Shown here one piece after another: positions 10,841 through 23,400 of a DNA stretch of 64,000 bases (its first letter is position 1; each line of letters begins with the position of its first letter). The stretch lies in the NCBI GenBank assembly GCA_027924645.1, contig BSBN01000252.1, forward strand, positions 5,084,001 through 5,148,000. Direction: 5' to 3'. The position numbers and the translations under genes are program-made. The notes under the pieces are model-generated. The model saw only the letters and a program-made list of their open reading frames with translations. It searched no databases and was not told where the DNA came from. Origin of the DNA: Cunninghamia lanceolata (Eukaryota; Streptophyta; Pinopsida; Cupressales; Cupressaceae).

Positions 10841-13141
10841 CTAATCAGCTATCACTTGCCCTTTAATTGCTTTTTGTGAAATGAATTTAAGATTGAATTT
10901 TGTTAACATAACCCATTTGACAAGACGACCTAATAGATTTGGTCTTGCAAAGAGATGTTTCAAAGAGTCAAATTTTACCATAACATGTACTTCAGCATTT
11001 AAGAGGTAATGTCTAAGATTTTGAGTGGCAAACACTAAAGCTAGGTAATGCTTCTCTATAACTGTGTATTGCACTTCATAATCGAGCAAAGTATGACTGA
11101 TGTAATAGATAGTGCACTCTTTTCCTTCAATATTATGTTGTGCTAACAAAGCTACTAGTGCATTGTTAGATGCTGAAATGTATAACAGAAATGGTTTATC
11201 AGAAATAATGGGTTGCAAAATAGGCGGATTAGCGAAGTAATCCTTTAGATCATCGAAAGATTTTTGACATTTAGAATTCCATTGAAAGTGAGAATCTTCC
11301 TTCAGTAATTACATAAAGGGGTGATTTCTATCCACGAGTTGTGAAACAAATCAGTGAATGGCCTGTATCTTTCCCTGCAAACTATGAAGTCGAGATATGT
11401 TCTTAGGTATTGGCATGTTAACAATTGCATCTATTTTTTTTGTGTCAACTTCTAGACCTTGATTTGAAACAATAAATCCAAGTAACTTTCCACTGTCCAT
11501 GCCAAAAACACATTTTCAGGGATTCAATCGCATATTATATTTTCGTATGCACTCAAATATTGGTCTAAGATTTCTCACATGATCCTTACGATGGATAGAC
11601 TTCACTAGGATGTCATCAAAATAATCTTCTAGAATATTGTACATATAGCCATGAAATATAAGAGTCATCACACATTGGTAAGTAGCTCCTATATTCTTAA
11701 GTCCAAACGACATAACTACCCAACAAAACGTACTCCAAGGTGTTATAAAGGCTATTTTATACTGATTGAGAGGATTTATAAGGATTTGATTATATCCCAA
11801 AAATTCATCCATGAAAGATAGTGACTCATGTCTAGCTATTGAATCAACAATCATATTGATATTAGGAAGTAGAAAATCATCTTTTAAAGATGCCAAGTTT
11901 AAATCTCAGAAATCTATCCACATTCTTATATGACCATTGGGTTTAGAGATGGCCACAACATTTGAGATCCACAGAGAGTAATCGATAGGTTGAATAAAGC
12001 CAGCTTGTAAGAGTTTTTCTATTTCAATTTTAACAAGAAAAGCAATCTTAGGATTCATCTTGTGAATCTTTTGTTTGAAAGGTTTAACATCTAGATTCAA
12101 CATGATATTATGCATTACAATATGAGGATCTATACCAGGCATGTCTGAATAATTCCAAGCAAACAATTTTGAGAATTCACTCAATAATTTAGTCATTTCT
12201 TCTTTTTCTTCCACATCTAAACAATCACCAATAGGGATAACTTTTTCAGGATTATCCTTATCCATAACGACATCGATAGTCTTTCCATTAAGGAGAGTAC
12301 TATGGTTAGGGGCATTGTAAGATTGTAACGATTCTTTAAGTTCTTCACTATGCTCTATTGTAGTAGTTATTCTGCTAGTAGTCTTTCCAAAGTATGCATC
12401 ATTCTTCAAACAATAATGTAGGCCATGTTTGTGGTGATAACAAGGAATACCATCATAGGCACCTAAGAAATCCATTGTTGCTTCATCCACCGTAAATATA
12501 TCTAACAGAAGTGATCCTAGAGGACAATTTATGTCAATCATCTCAAGGAAAATCAAACTAAGTGTTGATATTGTGTTCACATTTGGAGTAGGGCATTTGC
12601 GGGCTTTGGATTCCTTAAAAGGATTGTATCCAATACCACTTGAGTAATGTTGTGAAGAAGATATAATATAGACTTTGATTCCTTCTTGATTTATGCCATA
12701 ACCATTACCTACATAGTCACAAATTTTGTAAAGGATTTGGAATCCTCTGCCATAGAGAGAGACCATTTCTTTAGACAAAGGCAGATCTTCATAAGTCTCA
12801 TAATCAATAGTGTAACTTAGAGTATTGTCTTTATTTGTCAACAAAGAAGTGGTATGTTTATCCTTCCAAGCATGTGATGTGATCGATACAATATTTATTG
12901 TTTCAGGGATGGGGCTTTTAAGTTTATATTCTAATGTGGAGGAGGATACAAAATCTAAGGAACCCCTGTCATCACCAACAAATGCATTCAAATGCTTGGG
13001 CTCTTGCATAACACTTTTGAAGACAAGAGGAGCTATCAATTCAGATTTCAAATTATTTAAAATCTTAGGACCAACAACATTCTTATGTACATCCATTTGT
13101 AGACAATTATTAGGTTCAGGATCTGAATGGATAGTATGCAA
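10841..13141 (-). pseudogene. Tat-type reverse transcriptase and first RNase H
   Basis: The piece at 11906-13141 ends in reverse transcriptase block 1 to 2 (EIEKLLQAGFIQPIDYSLWI, SKPNGHIRMWIDF). The next, 11516-11896, has the middle blocks: LPNINMIVDSIARHESLSFM, a FGLKNIGATYQ segment and DYFDDILVKS, where F-D-D replaces the usual Y-V-D-D. The third, 10841-11218, is the gypsy RNase H (PFLLYISASNNALVALLAQ, HYLALVFATQNLRHYLL). Stops separate the three. This enzyme would copy element RNA into DNA; here it is inactive. Confidence 0.88.
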
Positions 13142-13144
13142 TTT

Positions 13145-13489
13145 TCATTTAAATATAAACTTTATCAAATGGTGTAAAGTAGAAGGAACTGCTCCTAATG
13201 CATGTATCCAAGGTCTACCCAGAATCATGTTATAAGATAGAGAACAAGGCATTACATGAATCAAGGTAGGCACCATCACAGGTCCAACATGTATGGGTAA
13301 AGTTATAGTACCCACAAATTGTCGTCCAACATTATCAAAGCCACAGATACTTAATGATTCTAGTTTGACAATAGATACATCAACTTTAACCTTGTGCAAT
13401 AAATCAATACCACAAACATTAATGGCTGAACCATTATCAATCATAACTCTCTTGACTAGTGTTTTGTTGATCGTAATAAAGCTGACCAA
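13145..13489 (-). pseudogene. Tat-type aspartic protease region
   Basis: This 114-codon piece carries VMIDNGSAINVC, matching the D-[ST]-G-[SA] protease motif but with Asn in the second position, and ends with MILGRPWIHALGAVPSTLHH, the typical C-terminal block of Tat and Athila proteases. It is followed without a gap by the 411-codon linker and N-terminal reverse transcriptase piece (11906-13141). The Asn may reduce activity. Protease would cut the polyprotein inside the particle. Confidence 0.85.
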
Positions 13490-14209
13490 ATGATCATACT
13501 ACTTCTGAACCTCGAGAGATGGTGACTCATGTTGTTGAAACAAAATGTCTATTTTGGTTGCATGCATAGAATCTAGTAAAGCGGCAACATCATTTGGTTT
13601 AATAGAAGTAGAAACAATCACCTTTTGTAAAGCTTCTTGTAGCATTCCATTGTAAGTAGGTGAAGTTTGTATAAGTTTCCAAAGAGATATTTTTGTAGGA
13701 GTAGCACAAAGATGTTGTACAAGATCATATTCTTTACCACCTTTATATGTTAAATGAGGTGCTTGAGGAAGCGTAGGTTGAGAAGTTGGTAAAGATATCG
13801 AAACATTCATTTGTTGTGTACTTTTTTTATTATTCTGAGTGTTATATGCATGAGAAATCACATTACAATTAGTTTGTGAGTCTTTTTTTTCTATTTGTTT
13901 TGTATAATCATAAATGTGATCAGGAGATTAAGAAGAGGAGGAAAGACCTTTAACAACAAGAACAGGTTTACAGGGTGGTTGAACCACATTTGCACATATA
14001 GTAACCACAATTTTTAGTTTTTCAATCTCTTCTTTATGTTTAGGAACATAAATCATATTTACCAATCTTTGAAATAGTCACAACTTAGAGGCCATAGTGG
14101 AATGTTCAATCAAGATAAAGTCCTCAAGGGCTTCATCTAACATATCGAAGTCATCATGACTAAACGGCTCATCATAAGCATGAAAATCTTGTAAAAAATA
14201 ATCTGACAT

Positions 14210-15329
14210 TCTAACATGCTCTAATTAAACCAAGATTTAAATGCACAATGATGGCCTTTTCAAATAAAATACAATATCCATCAATAAGTGATAATTTCCA
14301 ACTCTTTTAGTGAAAAGATAAAGAATGTAATCCACAATTTAACATATGCAAACTCACTAAAGAGATTTTTCAATCCAATTATGCTCTAGAACAATAAATT
14401 GTTTCAAATCTGAAGTTTAAAAGGATGCAAATTCTTTAAATCTTAGGTTCAGACAAATGTTTAGGGTGAAAAATGATAGTTTGTTTAGACTAGGTTAAAT
14501 ACAACCATTTCTTGCCACTAAACATATGGGGAGACCAGGATCGAGCTTGGAACAAGCTTCTAATCACTTTGCCTCCATTTTTATGCTCAAGTGGTTATGA
14601 AACCTGAGGCCCTAATCAAGATTTTATCAAGCATTTTCCTTTCACCAAGTAAAACCCTAATTATGCCTTGAATTAGTAATATACAGAAACTGATGAAGGA
14701 ACTAGTAAAATTGACCATAGAAGTGTAGAGATAGGGTTCCAAAGATAGTGTACTTAGAATCTGAGGGCTGCATGGACTATGGTGCCCGCTTCAGTGTCCT
14801 AAAAGTTCCCAAATAGGGAAATCTTCTGCACAAGGTGTCAGAGGCTGCCAAAAGGCTTCCAAATCCAAGATAAAACACCTGGTTGGACTAGGGCACTTGC
14901 TCCAATGTCCTACAATTCTTGGAATCCATAAATTTGAAAGTCTGTCATGACTGTACCTACAATATCCTTCTTCCTATAGCCTCTTTTTGCCAGAACTTGC
15001 AAAATATGATCTACACATACAAAAGAAGGAAATTGTTGTAGCTATATAGAAGCTTGCCTCAGTCAAGCCCTGTCTTTGGTATGCCCTGTAAAAATTGTTT
15101 AGGATGGCATCATTTGGAGATGCAGTTTGTTGTGAAGAATTGGAACCAAAGTGGGGATGTGAATGAGCTCGAGATATGACAGGTAGAGGTTGGAATAGGT
15201 CAATGGTTGTTGGACATTTTGTTAGGTGGAAGATGGTTGCAAGTATGTAATAATTTGTTGGAAATGAGTCGAATGGATAGGAGGTTGAGAATAATCATTC
15301 ATAGAAGATGTCCCTTTAGAAATCAAATT
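14210..15329 (-). other. Leader of the Tat-type element, with a diverged repeat copy
   Basis: No long frame is seen on the minus strand upstream of the pol ATG. The part at 14515-15095 is a diverged direct relative of 17245-17820: both begin with CCACTAAACAT, share phrases such as cACTxGxGcaC..CcaAGTcC, and end with TAGAAgCTTGCcTCAGTCAA-like sequence. It may be an untranslated leader or the remains of an LTR. Confidence 0.45.
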
Positions 15330-15830
15330 CTAGAAGTTAAATCCCATAGCTTTGTAATTAGTGCCATTAGATACTCCAATACCAGTTGTAGCATTATTAC
15401 AAGCATCCACAGTAGTTGTTAAGATCATTGATGTGAAGGTAGATATTCCCGTAGTTGATATAGGTGCCAAAACTTGTGTATGAGATGGTGATAGGGTGTT
15501 CTTTATCACTTGTCCACATTCTTTCAATAGCATAATGTTAGTTTGCATCATATTTGTCAGACCACAAAATGCATTAACACCATCTTGTCCTTTTATCAAT
15601 TCTCTTATATTATGAATTGTAGGAACGACTTCTTCAGATATTCTCTCAGTTTCCATAAATGATTGAAATTCAGCTAACTCTTTATCCAATTTTTCTATTT
15701 TCTCATCTGATACATATCCTATTGCCTCAATAGTATCATCAACATCATGAAAATTTTGTTCTTCCATTGTGCTTGTAATAGGTGCAATGTCTTGTAATGT
15801 TTGGGTTTCTCCTTTTGTAAAGGTGTTCAA
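15330..15830 (-). CDS. Unrecognised 166-residue frame in the Tat leader
   Basis: This open frame starts at an ATG at 15830 and is not recognised. The first half is acidic and likely helical (EKIEKLDKELAEFQSFMETE), and the second half is rich in Thr, Ser and Ala. It sits 5' of the minus-strand pol, where gag would be expected, but no zinc knuckle is visible. It may be a remnant of gag or of an extra ORF that some Tat elements carry. It is open over 500 bp in otherwise stop-rich DNA, which is modest evidence for past coding. Confidence 0.35.
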   Translation of the reverse strand: MNTFTKGETQTLQDIAPITSTMEEQNFHDVDDTIEAIGYVSDEKIEKLDKELAEFQSFMETERISEEVVPTIHNIRELIKGQDGVNAFCGLTNMMQTNIMLLKECGQVIKNTLSPSHTQVLAPISTTGISTFTSMILTTTVDACNNATTGIGVSNGTNYKAMGFNF

Positions 15831-15984
15831 AGTACCAACTTATTCAAGAGCACTAGATCCCATGTGTCTTATGCTTCTTCTTGAATGAATATTTCTCTTA
15901 TGGAAGTGAGTTGTTAAACTCATGTAGCAATATGCTCACTCTCAATACACTCTTGATGTAATGCCAAGTTGATTTATAGTGAAA

Positions 15985-16516
15985 ATATGTCAAAATAGGC
16001 ACTTTTTTTTTACCAAAATTCAATGCAAGTGAGCATAACAAAGGGTGTTGTGAAGAAAATGATGATGGAAAATAAATAATATCAGAAATAATAGCCACTT
16101 TATGTAAAAATATCCAACACAACATGTTTTTAGTGCAAACTAGGTAAAAACCTAGTGAAAATATAGCAAAAATAAACTATTTTTCACAGTTTTTCAACTC
16201 CAAGACCTAGAAAAATAAGTGTTGTAAGGAATTTTAGGAGGGATAGAAAATAATATCAGTAATATAAGTCACCTAAATCCATAAAACTGATCACAACACA
16301 CTTGGAGTGCAAACTAGGTCAAACCCTAGGGCAAAAATAGCCAAAATGTGTAGTTTTTCACCAAATTTTCACTACAAGAGCCCGTTAAAAGGGTGTTGTA
16401 AATATTTTTATGAGGGGAATAAAATTATTACCATAATAAAAGAAAATTAGTGCAAAAATATCTTTGACAACACACCTATGGTGAAGTTTATTAGGTCTAT
16501 AAGGCCAAAATTAGTG
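15985..16516. repeat. Three tandem units of about 175 bp in the Tat leader
   Basis: Units start near 15990, 16168 and 16341. Each contains a cAAAAT..TTTTTCACc block, a GTGTTGTaa block (16048, 16220, 16402), an AATAATATCAGxAATA block and a CAACACA block (16110, 16284, 16467), then gTGCAAACTAGGT. Tandem repeats in untranslated regions are known from Tat/Ogre elements. Confidence 0.7.
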
Positions 16517-17244
16517 AAAATTGATGTTTTCGAAGCCCTGGGTTTGAGATTTTGGAACAAAATGATATGTGAATGGTTTGAAATCTGATTTTTGATGAAA
16601 ATTACATACTTCTAGATCTGAAAATGAATTTCAAGCTTAATCATGCAAAATTCCCATGTAAATTTAATGAAAATGCACCAAAATTTGCTAGTTTTTGTTG
16701 AAATTTTCACTGCAAAAATGCAAATAATTTAAATTTAAATGTAAATTCACACTAAAATGAAACTACAACCAAATGAAATTTTGAATGATCCTCTAAAATT
16801 AGTAGAAAAATCTGATAAAAGATTTTGCCTACAAACCCTAGATTTTGGAATTACTAGGTTATATCAAATTGACAAAATTTCCACAAAACCCTAGCAATTA
16901 AATGTTGAAAATGCAAAGTAAGATTTTCAATTTTGGTATTTTTCTATAGTTTATATCAGATCTGATGCAAAAATCATGAATTAGGAAAATTTAGGAAGAA
17001 TTGACACAATTTAGTAAGCCCAACAATGTAATTTTTTTGTATTTTTCCAAATTTTCTTTTTTTTTAAAAAAAATTTCTCAATGCAATAAGGTAGATGCCT
17101 ATATGAATGAATGAAATCACACCAAATATATAGACAAACACTCAACAAGTTGCAATTTTAGTTCAAAAACATGGGTCCACCAAAATCTTTAGGGTAAAAT
17201 TGGATTTTGTTAATCTCTTGTTGTTTAGATGCTAAATTCTGCCT
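16517..17244. other. AT-rich non-coding leader sequence
   Basis: There is no gene. The stretch is made of short A/T-rich phrases such as AAAACCCTAG and a poly(T)/poly(A) junction near 17058-17080. It continues the style of the tandem units before it. Confidence 0.4.
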
Positions 17245-17820
17245 CTCCACTAAACATTGAAGGATCTAGAGTCGAGTGGTGAGCACTATCATACCCTAGA
17301 TCACTTTTAGATGTAGGAAAATTTGTATTAGGGAATTAATTATGAATTTTTCATGTTCTCTAATGTCTAATTGACCATTAATACCCTAATTATGTAAAAA
17401 CAACAACAAATTAATGAATTACGGCAAAAACTCTTGCAGACAGGAGTAAAATATTGAACCACAGAGTACCTATTTTTGGGATTCAGAAGCAGAATAGTTA
17501 GGGACACTAGAGTGGGAGCCCAAGTGCAAGGTACTTCTTTTTCAGGGAATTTAGACCTCTTGCCGACACTAATCAGCCCTGTAACTTCTATTTTTCGTGA
17601 TCTATCTGCAAAGGACACTAGAGTGAGCACCCAAGTCCTAAAAATGCTCCTTTGTTTGACTTTTCTTTAGATCCTAAATCCCTGATGCCTACCAAGCCTT
17701 CTCGCAACTCCACTTTTTCCAGATGCGACACCTATAACCTGCAATCACAAGACTTGGTTTGGGGGGTTGTGGTATTTAGAAACTTGCTTCAGTCAAAACC
17801 CAGAGGACACTTAAGTCTTT
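17245..17820. repeat. Diverged direct relative of 14515-15095
   Basis: Shared order with 14515-15095: CCACTAAACAT, GTCGAG, an ACCCTAATTATG-like phrase, two GGACACTAGAGTG..CCCAAGT phrases (near 17500 and 17615), and TTTAGAAACTTGCTTCAGTC near 17780. Similarity is patchy. A third related phrase (GACTAGGGCACGGGCACCCA) lies at 18245-18270. Confidence 0.5.
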
Positions 17821-18779
17821 GAACATCATTGTCAGATAAAGAGGGAATGCCCTTGTGAGACAAAGGCCAAAAACTAAAGGAATCAATGATAAAAATATAA
17901 TGATATGTCACCTTGTAGTGAAGCTCTCATGGAGGAAGATGCTCTTCATGCCATGAGGAAGTTGATGCTCAAGCCTACAAATATCAACACACAAAACATA
18001 TAAGTCTTCTCTTGCAACATAATAGAAAGCCTTCAATCACCTTGAGAATGCCTAGAGTTCACAATGATCATCTAATTAAAATCTTGTAATCTTCTAGTTT
18101 ACAAATGAATGCCTAAACATGTTTATATATGCAACTACAAACACTCCCACCAAGATTTTAAAATTCAAAACTTACCGTGTTGGCAAAAGGACCTAATAAC
18201 AGTCACAAATTGACACCCAGAAATTGGGGCTTCCCCAAAATAGGGCAGGACTAGGGCACGGGCACCCAAGTCATCCCTCACTATTTTGGGTAGGGTACAA
18301 CTCAAGAGGTCCACCTAGGTCCCATTTGCCATGAAACCCAGGTCTCATTCCATTGGGATGCCAAAATATGAACTAAGATGTCCTAAATGCATGTTGAAGA
18401 CTCGGCAGCTAAACCTTATGAGAGAAAATTCCCCAATAGGACATTTTCTAATGTTACAAGAAGGAACAAAATAAGGTGTATGACAACTAATTTATGTAAG
18501 TGAATTAATATATTTGATAATCAAACACATGGATAACATGACAGCTATAAGCATAGGTATGGTTGTGCATACAAATTATTAATAGCTAGGTAAATGGGTC
18601 TAACTTCACACTAAATTGTGCCATTTGTAACTGTGTACATGTATAAAGACATTTGCTAAAATGGGTACAAAAGTAAATTAGAAACAACATGGGTATGCTA
18701 ATTTCACCATTAGAAATTGTAGAACTAGAAAAAGACAATTGTTCTTGATATGTGTTTCTATAATATAGGAAGTGGAGTC
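17821..18779. other. Non-coding stretch between Tat leader and LINE tail
   Basis: No frame of note is present. The part at 18170-18430 repeats the CACCCAAGTC phrase seen in the blocks before it. From 18430 the sequence is ordinary AT-rich DNA. The boundary with the LINE is placed at the T-run at 18781-18790. Confidence 0.4.
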
Positions 18780-19174
18780 CTTTTTTTTTTAATTTATTAT
18801 TTTTATTTGCTTAATAATAGAGATTATAATATATTATATCAGAGAGAAATTTGTAGCTTACTTTATCAAAATGGCAAAGCTCATTTTGTTCTTGACTATT
18901 TTCACTATATACTGACTGAGACAATGTACTCCAAACAACTACTATCTATTCAAAAGACCATGCAGGGTCAAATCTTCTCAAAATGCCATGCAGGGCCTAC
19001 TGAACCTGACTTTCATTAATAGTTTCATTCTAAGGAGACTACTGTCCCATACCCATATGACTATACATATATTTATTGAAACCCAAAAAAAACCATAGCT
19101 TGATCTTAGATCAAAAAACAAAAAACATATTTTTTGTTACCTGGTCATATTTCACCCTACTCCTCCAGGTAGTT

Positions 19175-19582
19175 CTAGAACTCTACCACCCAAGAAAAGT
19201 CCTTGACTATGATCATTTGTAACATCTTCTTCAATAAATCACAACCCTTGTGGGATATGGCATGGTGAATGAGCATGTCACATCCCCTTAAATCTAGCAA
19301 AAAGGGAAAATATTTCACAACTTCCGTAGGCAAATCAATTTTCCCAAGGTCCCCCGGCCTTGGAAGCCTGACACCATAGATTGCTTTCTCTAGAACCTCC
19401 TCCAACCATATGAGTAGCTCTATCTTAGACATGTTGCACGTTAGGATATTAACTTTCACCTTGGCCATGTTCAAATCTAGCAAGGATGCTACAAACCAAG
19501 AGGCTATATTTTGGTCGACTCTGTATTGCTCACCTCCTTCCACAAAGCTCCTTCCTAGAATAATCTTTGTAGCTCCTACCAT
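19175..19582 (-). CDS. Unrecognised 135-residue frame downstream of LINE RNase H
   Basis: This open frame lies about 850 bases 3' of the RNase H domain on the same strand and before the A-tail. Coding-like sequence with a few stops extends it upstream to about 19760 (RATKFVFDLSIETLVCGGMD). It contains IILGRSFVEGGEQYRVDQNI and a hydrophobic, helix-prone second half. I recognise no domain. It may be a third ORF of this LINE family or a host sequence picked up at its 3' end. Its openness next to a stop-rich ORF2 is notable. Confidence 0.4.
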   Translation of the reverse strand: MVGATKIILGRSFVEGGEQYRVDQNIASWFVASLLDLNMAKVKVNILTCNMSKIELLIWLEEVLEKAIYGVRLPRPGDLGKIDLPTEVVKYFPFLLDLRGCDMLIHHAISHKGCDLLKKMLQMIIVKDFSWVVEF

Positions 19583-20429
19583 GAAGGTATCATTCTACCA
19601 AAGAACCCTCCTCATGTGCTAGTCCGTAACCTTGCCCAAAAAGGCCATCTATCTAACCATGATGGTTAAACAAGTGTGTGTGTCCATTCCTCCACACACT
19701 AGAGTCTCTATAGATAGATCAAAAACAAACTTGGTAGCTCTATCCATCTGCCTATCTTATGCAAACCTATGAATTTATGAACTTCAAAGTTTTTTTCCAA
19801 CCGATCTATAGTACTAATTTTAATTGGCTTTGAATTCTCAATTAGCAAGGCTCATGTGAAGCCATCCTCTCATTCACTAATGGCTTGATTTCATTTGTTT
19901 ATGATAAATTTGGTGGATATCTAAAGATCTCAGTAATGGAAATTTTCTTACTAGAATTAGTAGGAGGGTGGGAAATCCCATTGGGAATTCTCTTTCATTT
20001 CTTCAAATGATTTCCCCCTGAGTGAGCCATCTATTCTATCCTACCACCAATCTTGAAAGGTCCCTTCTAATAAACTTTCCCTCAATCCACATTGAGTAAT
20101 CATTAATTTTGAATACAAATGGAGAATGATGCTGCACTTCTAAGCTAACCTATCCAAAAGGAGCTTATGATCCAACATCAGCCCCAAGATGCAAATGTGT
20201 CTCCTAGCTAGCTAAACTTGAATCTCTATCTCACCAACCCATGGAAGACTCCTTATCCTTTTTCTACAAAAATTAGATTCAGGTGGGCCCATTTGAATCC
20301 CTGATTCTATTCTCTCAAATCAAATCAGAGATATTGATTCTATGTTCTCAAGCCCATTTGATTCTATTTTTGTAGTTTTAAGTGAAATCTTCGCCCTCCT
20401 CTAATTTGGGCCCCTTTGCTTCTGGGGTC

Positions 20430-23400
20430 TTAATTCACTGACCAACCTAAAGCCTCTATTTCCTTAATTTCTTAACCATTAGAACCTCTGTTCACTAGAG
20501 AGTCTACTTCCAATATGCCTTCTCAGTAAGTATGATTGACTCTATGAAGTTCAAACTCTTTGCGTAGGCAAGTATTGTCTCTAGCATTATACCCACTTGC
20601 TAGTTCACCATTTTCTTGGTTCTCAAAACATTGATGATCAGGGCCGAATCACCCTCTATGATTACCTTTTGATGTTTGAGTTCTATACACAAATCCAAGC
20701 CAAGAACTAAGGCTTGCATCTCAGTTGCATTATTTGTTCCTACAGAAAGAGACTTAGCCAATAAGCCCAATACCCTTCCTTGCCAGTCTTGAATGATACA
20801 CCTTGCCCCTAAGATGCCAGGGTTGCCCATGGCAGCCCCATCAAAGTTCATTTTAAACCACCCTAATTCTGGGGGAATCCATACAACTTGGATTCTATCT
20901 ATTTCTGCATTCTCTCCTTCCTCTCCTATAAAGGAGGGAACCTTTAGGCCATGCCAATTTGCCCTCTTGATTGCATCCCAATATGTGAAATTTAAATTCT
21001 TTAATGTTTTATCCCCCAATCTTGTGTTTACAACTTCTACTATAACTGCTTCTACTTTATTGAGCAAGGAGATTAAGGGAATCTCTTTTTTTAATAGTAT
21101 CAATTTCATTCTATCCAAATCTCTTAGAGCAACATGGAGGGGGAGAATAGCCAAACAATTAAGGATAGGGTAGTTCTATTTAGAAGTGGCTAAGCCTTAA
21201 AAAGGATTAGAATCTCCTGTGGCAAGGGTGTTTTCCAATTTAAATTGGCACAAAGCCAAGTCCAACATCTATTTGTGTAGGGACATTTTAAGAAGAGGTG
21301 ATTTCCTAATTCCTCTTCCCGTTTGCATGAAACACATCTAGAAGAACCATAATATACCATCTTTAGAAACATGTTTGTTGTTAAGATTCTATTTTGTAGC
21401 ATTGCCCAAGTGAAGATCCTTTCCTTGGGGATGTAGTTCTTATCCTAGAAGAGATTAAGAGGAAGGTGAGAAGCTACCTCTTAGTGTTGCACCAAAATCT
21501 TGTAGCCTTCTTTTACCTTGTAGGATCCTATTTTGGAGCCATTCCATCTTAGGGTGTCCCTTCCTTCTCTAATGAAAATGGTCTTGTTATTCAAGGCCTC
21601 TTCAAAGACTACTACTTTCTGACTGGAGATACCTAATGTTCTCACATCTTTACATCACCCCTTAAAACCTCCATTGAAAGTAGAAATCTAAAGATAATCC
21701 TTCACTTTGTCCCCCCAAACTTGCAAGGTCCTTTTTTTAATTGCATTTAGCTCATTTGTATTTGCCAATTTAAAAACCCTCCCCAAGAATCTTCCCAGAA
21801 CAAAGCTTGGCTCCCATCTCTTACATCCCAAGTCAAATGATTTGCAATCAGATCTCTACAAGTTTTCAAAAAATTCCAAATTCTAGAGCCTACTGGAAGA
21901 ATTCTAGAAGAGAAGATACTCAAATCCCCTTTATCTAGATATTTGGCCTTTACTATTTTCACCCATTTGAAACTCGGGTTTAAGTAAACGTTCCAAACAA
22001 ATTTCACCCCCAAATCCTTGTTCTAGAGCACCATATTTCTTAGGCCCACTCCTTCTTCCATCTTTGATTTGAAAATTTTCTCCCAACTTATGAGGGGAAA
22101 TTTCTTTTGTTCTAATTCTCCTTGCCAAAAGAATTTCCTCATTCTTTAATTGATTCTTTGGCATGCAATAACTGGGACAGGAAGAAAGAACATCATATAA
22201 ATAGGGATTTTTGCTATCACTACGTTTAGCATCAATGTTCTACCTAGACATAAAAGTCACTAGCCCTTTGAGGAGGTTAACTTCTTGTCTATCTTTGAAA
22301 TTAAAGAGTTCTATCATTTGCTTGATTGAAAGCCAGTGGCTAAGGGAAGACTGAAGTATTTACTTGGGAGAGTTCCTTTCTTGAAGTTCAACACTCTAAT
22401 GATCTAATTTTCTAACCCAAGATCAGTGAAGAAGAAAAAAAACTCTAATTTTTCTCTATTAACCTCTTGTCTTGAAGTCGCTGAGTAGTTTTCCAATATT
22501 TGCTTGAAAATTTTCACCTCTCTTTTGTTGACCACACCAAAAAGCATTGTGTCATCTACAAATTGTTGTTGTGAAATTGTTGAACAACCCCTGGTGATTT
22601 CAATTCCCTTTATTCTGCCCTCCTTTAGTGCCTTATTCAGAGTTCTTTGAAGTGCTTCTGCCATGATGATGAATAGAAATGGGGATAGAGTGTCCACCTG
22701 TCTCATCCCTCTAGAGGCCCCAAAATATCCTTCCAAAGATCCATTAATTAAAACAAAAAATATTAGTGTAGCCACACAATTGAATAACCATTGTAGTCAT
22801 TTTCTTTGAAAGCCAAAAGCCTCGAGAACCTTGAAAAAAATCCATAGTCTACTTTGTCATAGGCTTTTTTGATATCAATCTTTATCAACATATTTTGTTT
22901 CTTAACCATTTGGGTGGAGTGTATAGCTTCTTGAGCTATAATTACCCCATCAAAAATTGATTTTCTAGGTACAACACTAGTTTGTTCCTCTATAATACTG
23001 TTAGGGAGAGTTCCTTTGATTTTGTTTGCTATTGCCTTTGCCATAATTTTTTAGATGGTGTTGTAGAGGGAAATAGGTCTATACTCCTCAAGAGAATTAG
23101 TTTTTTCCTTCTTAGGTATGAGTTTAATAAATGTATTATTGATTTCTTTTAGCACCTTCCTAAAACTTCTAGAATCTTCAATTGCCTCCAGTATCTCTCC
23201 ACCTATAATGTCCCAACATTTTTGGAAGAAAGATACTGGAAATCCATCAGGCCCAAGGGCCTTGTTCAAGTGTAGTTGAAAGAGTGCTTCTTTGATCTCA
23301 TGTCAGACAATTCTGCATCAGCATTTCATTTTGTTCCTTTGTGACCAACTTGGGGATGTGTGTGAGAATCTACTATTTATCCTTCAAGTTCAACCCATCT

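Larger units (their letters stand above)
5944..14209 (-). pseudogene. Ty3/gypsy Tat-type polyprotein, split by an LTR insertion
   Basis: Read on the minus strand, the frame opens at the ATG at 14209 (MSDYFLQDFHAYDEPFSHDD) and runs through protease, reverse transcriptase, RNase H, a second RNase H and integrase to HLKRFYA and the stop at 5944-5946. The second RNase H between the first and the integrase marks the Tat (Ogre/Retand-like) lineage. The coding order is complete except for gag, which I did not recognise. Stops and frame shifts are scattered, for example TGA after MASKL near 14080. A 3049-bp LTR unit (7377-10425) sits inside the second RNase H, and the frame resumes exactly across it once one 5-bp target copy is removed. 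Confidence 0.9.

Noticed and set aside
12825..13235. 136-residue plus-strand frame
   Set aside because: It is antisense to the Tat protease and linker coding on the minus strand, which has clear family motifs.
18781..18790. LINE target duplication at the T-run
   Set aside because: I searched by eye for GGAAGTGGAGTCC-like sequence near 31100 and found none, so the LINE ends remain approximate.
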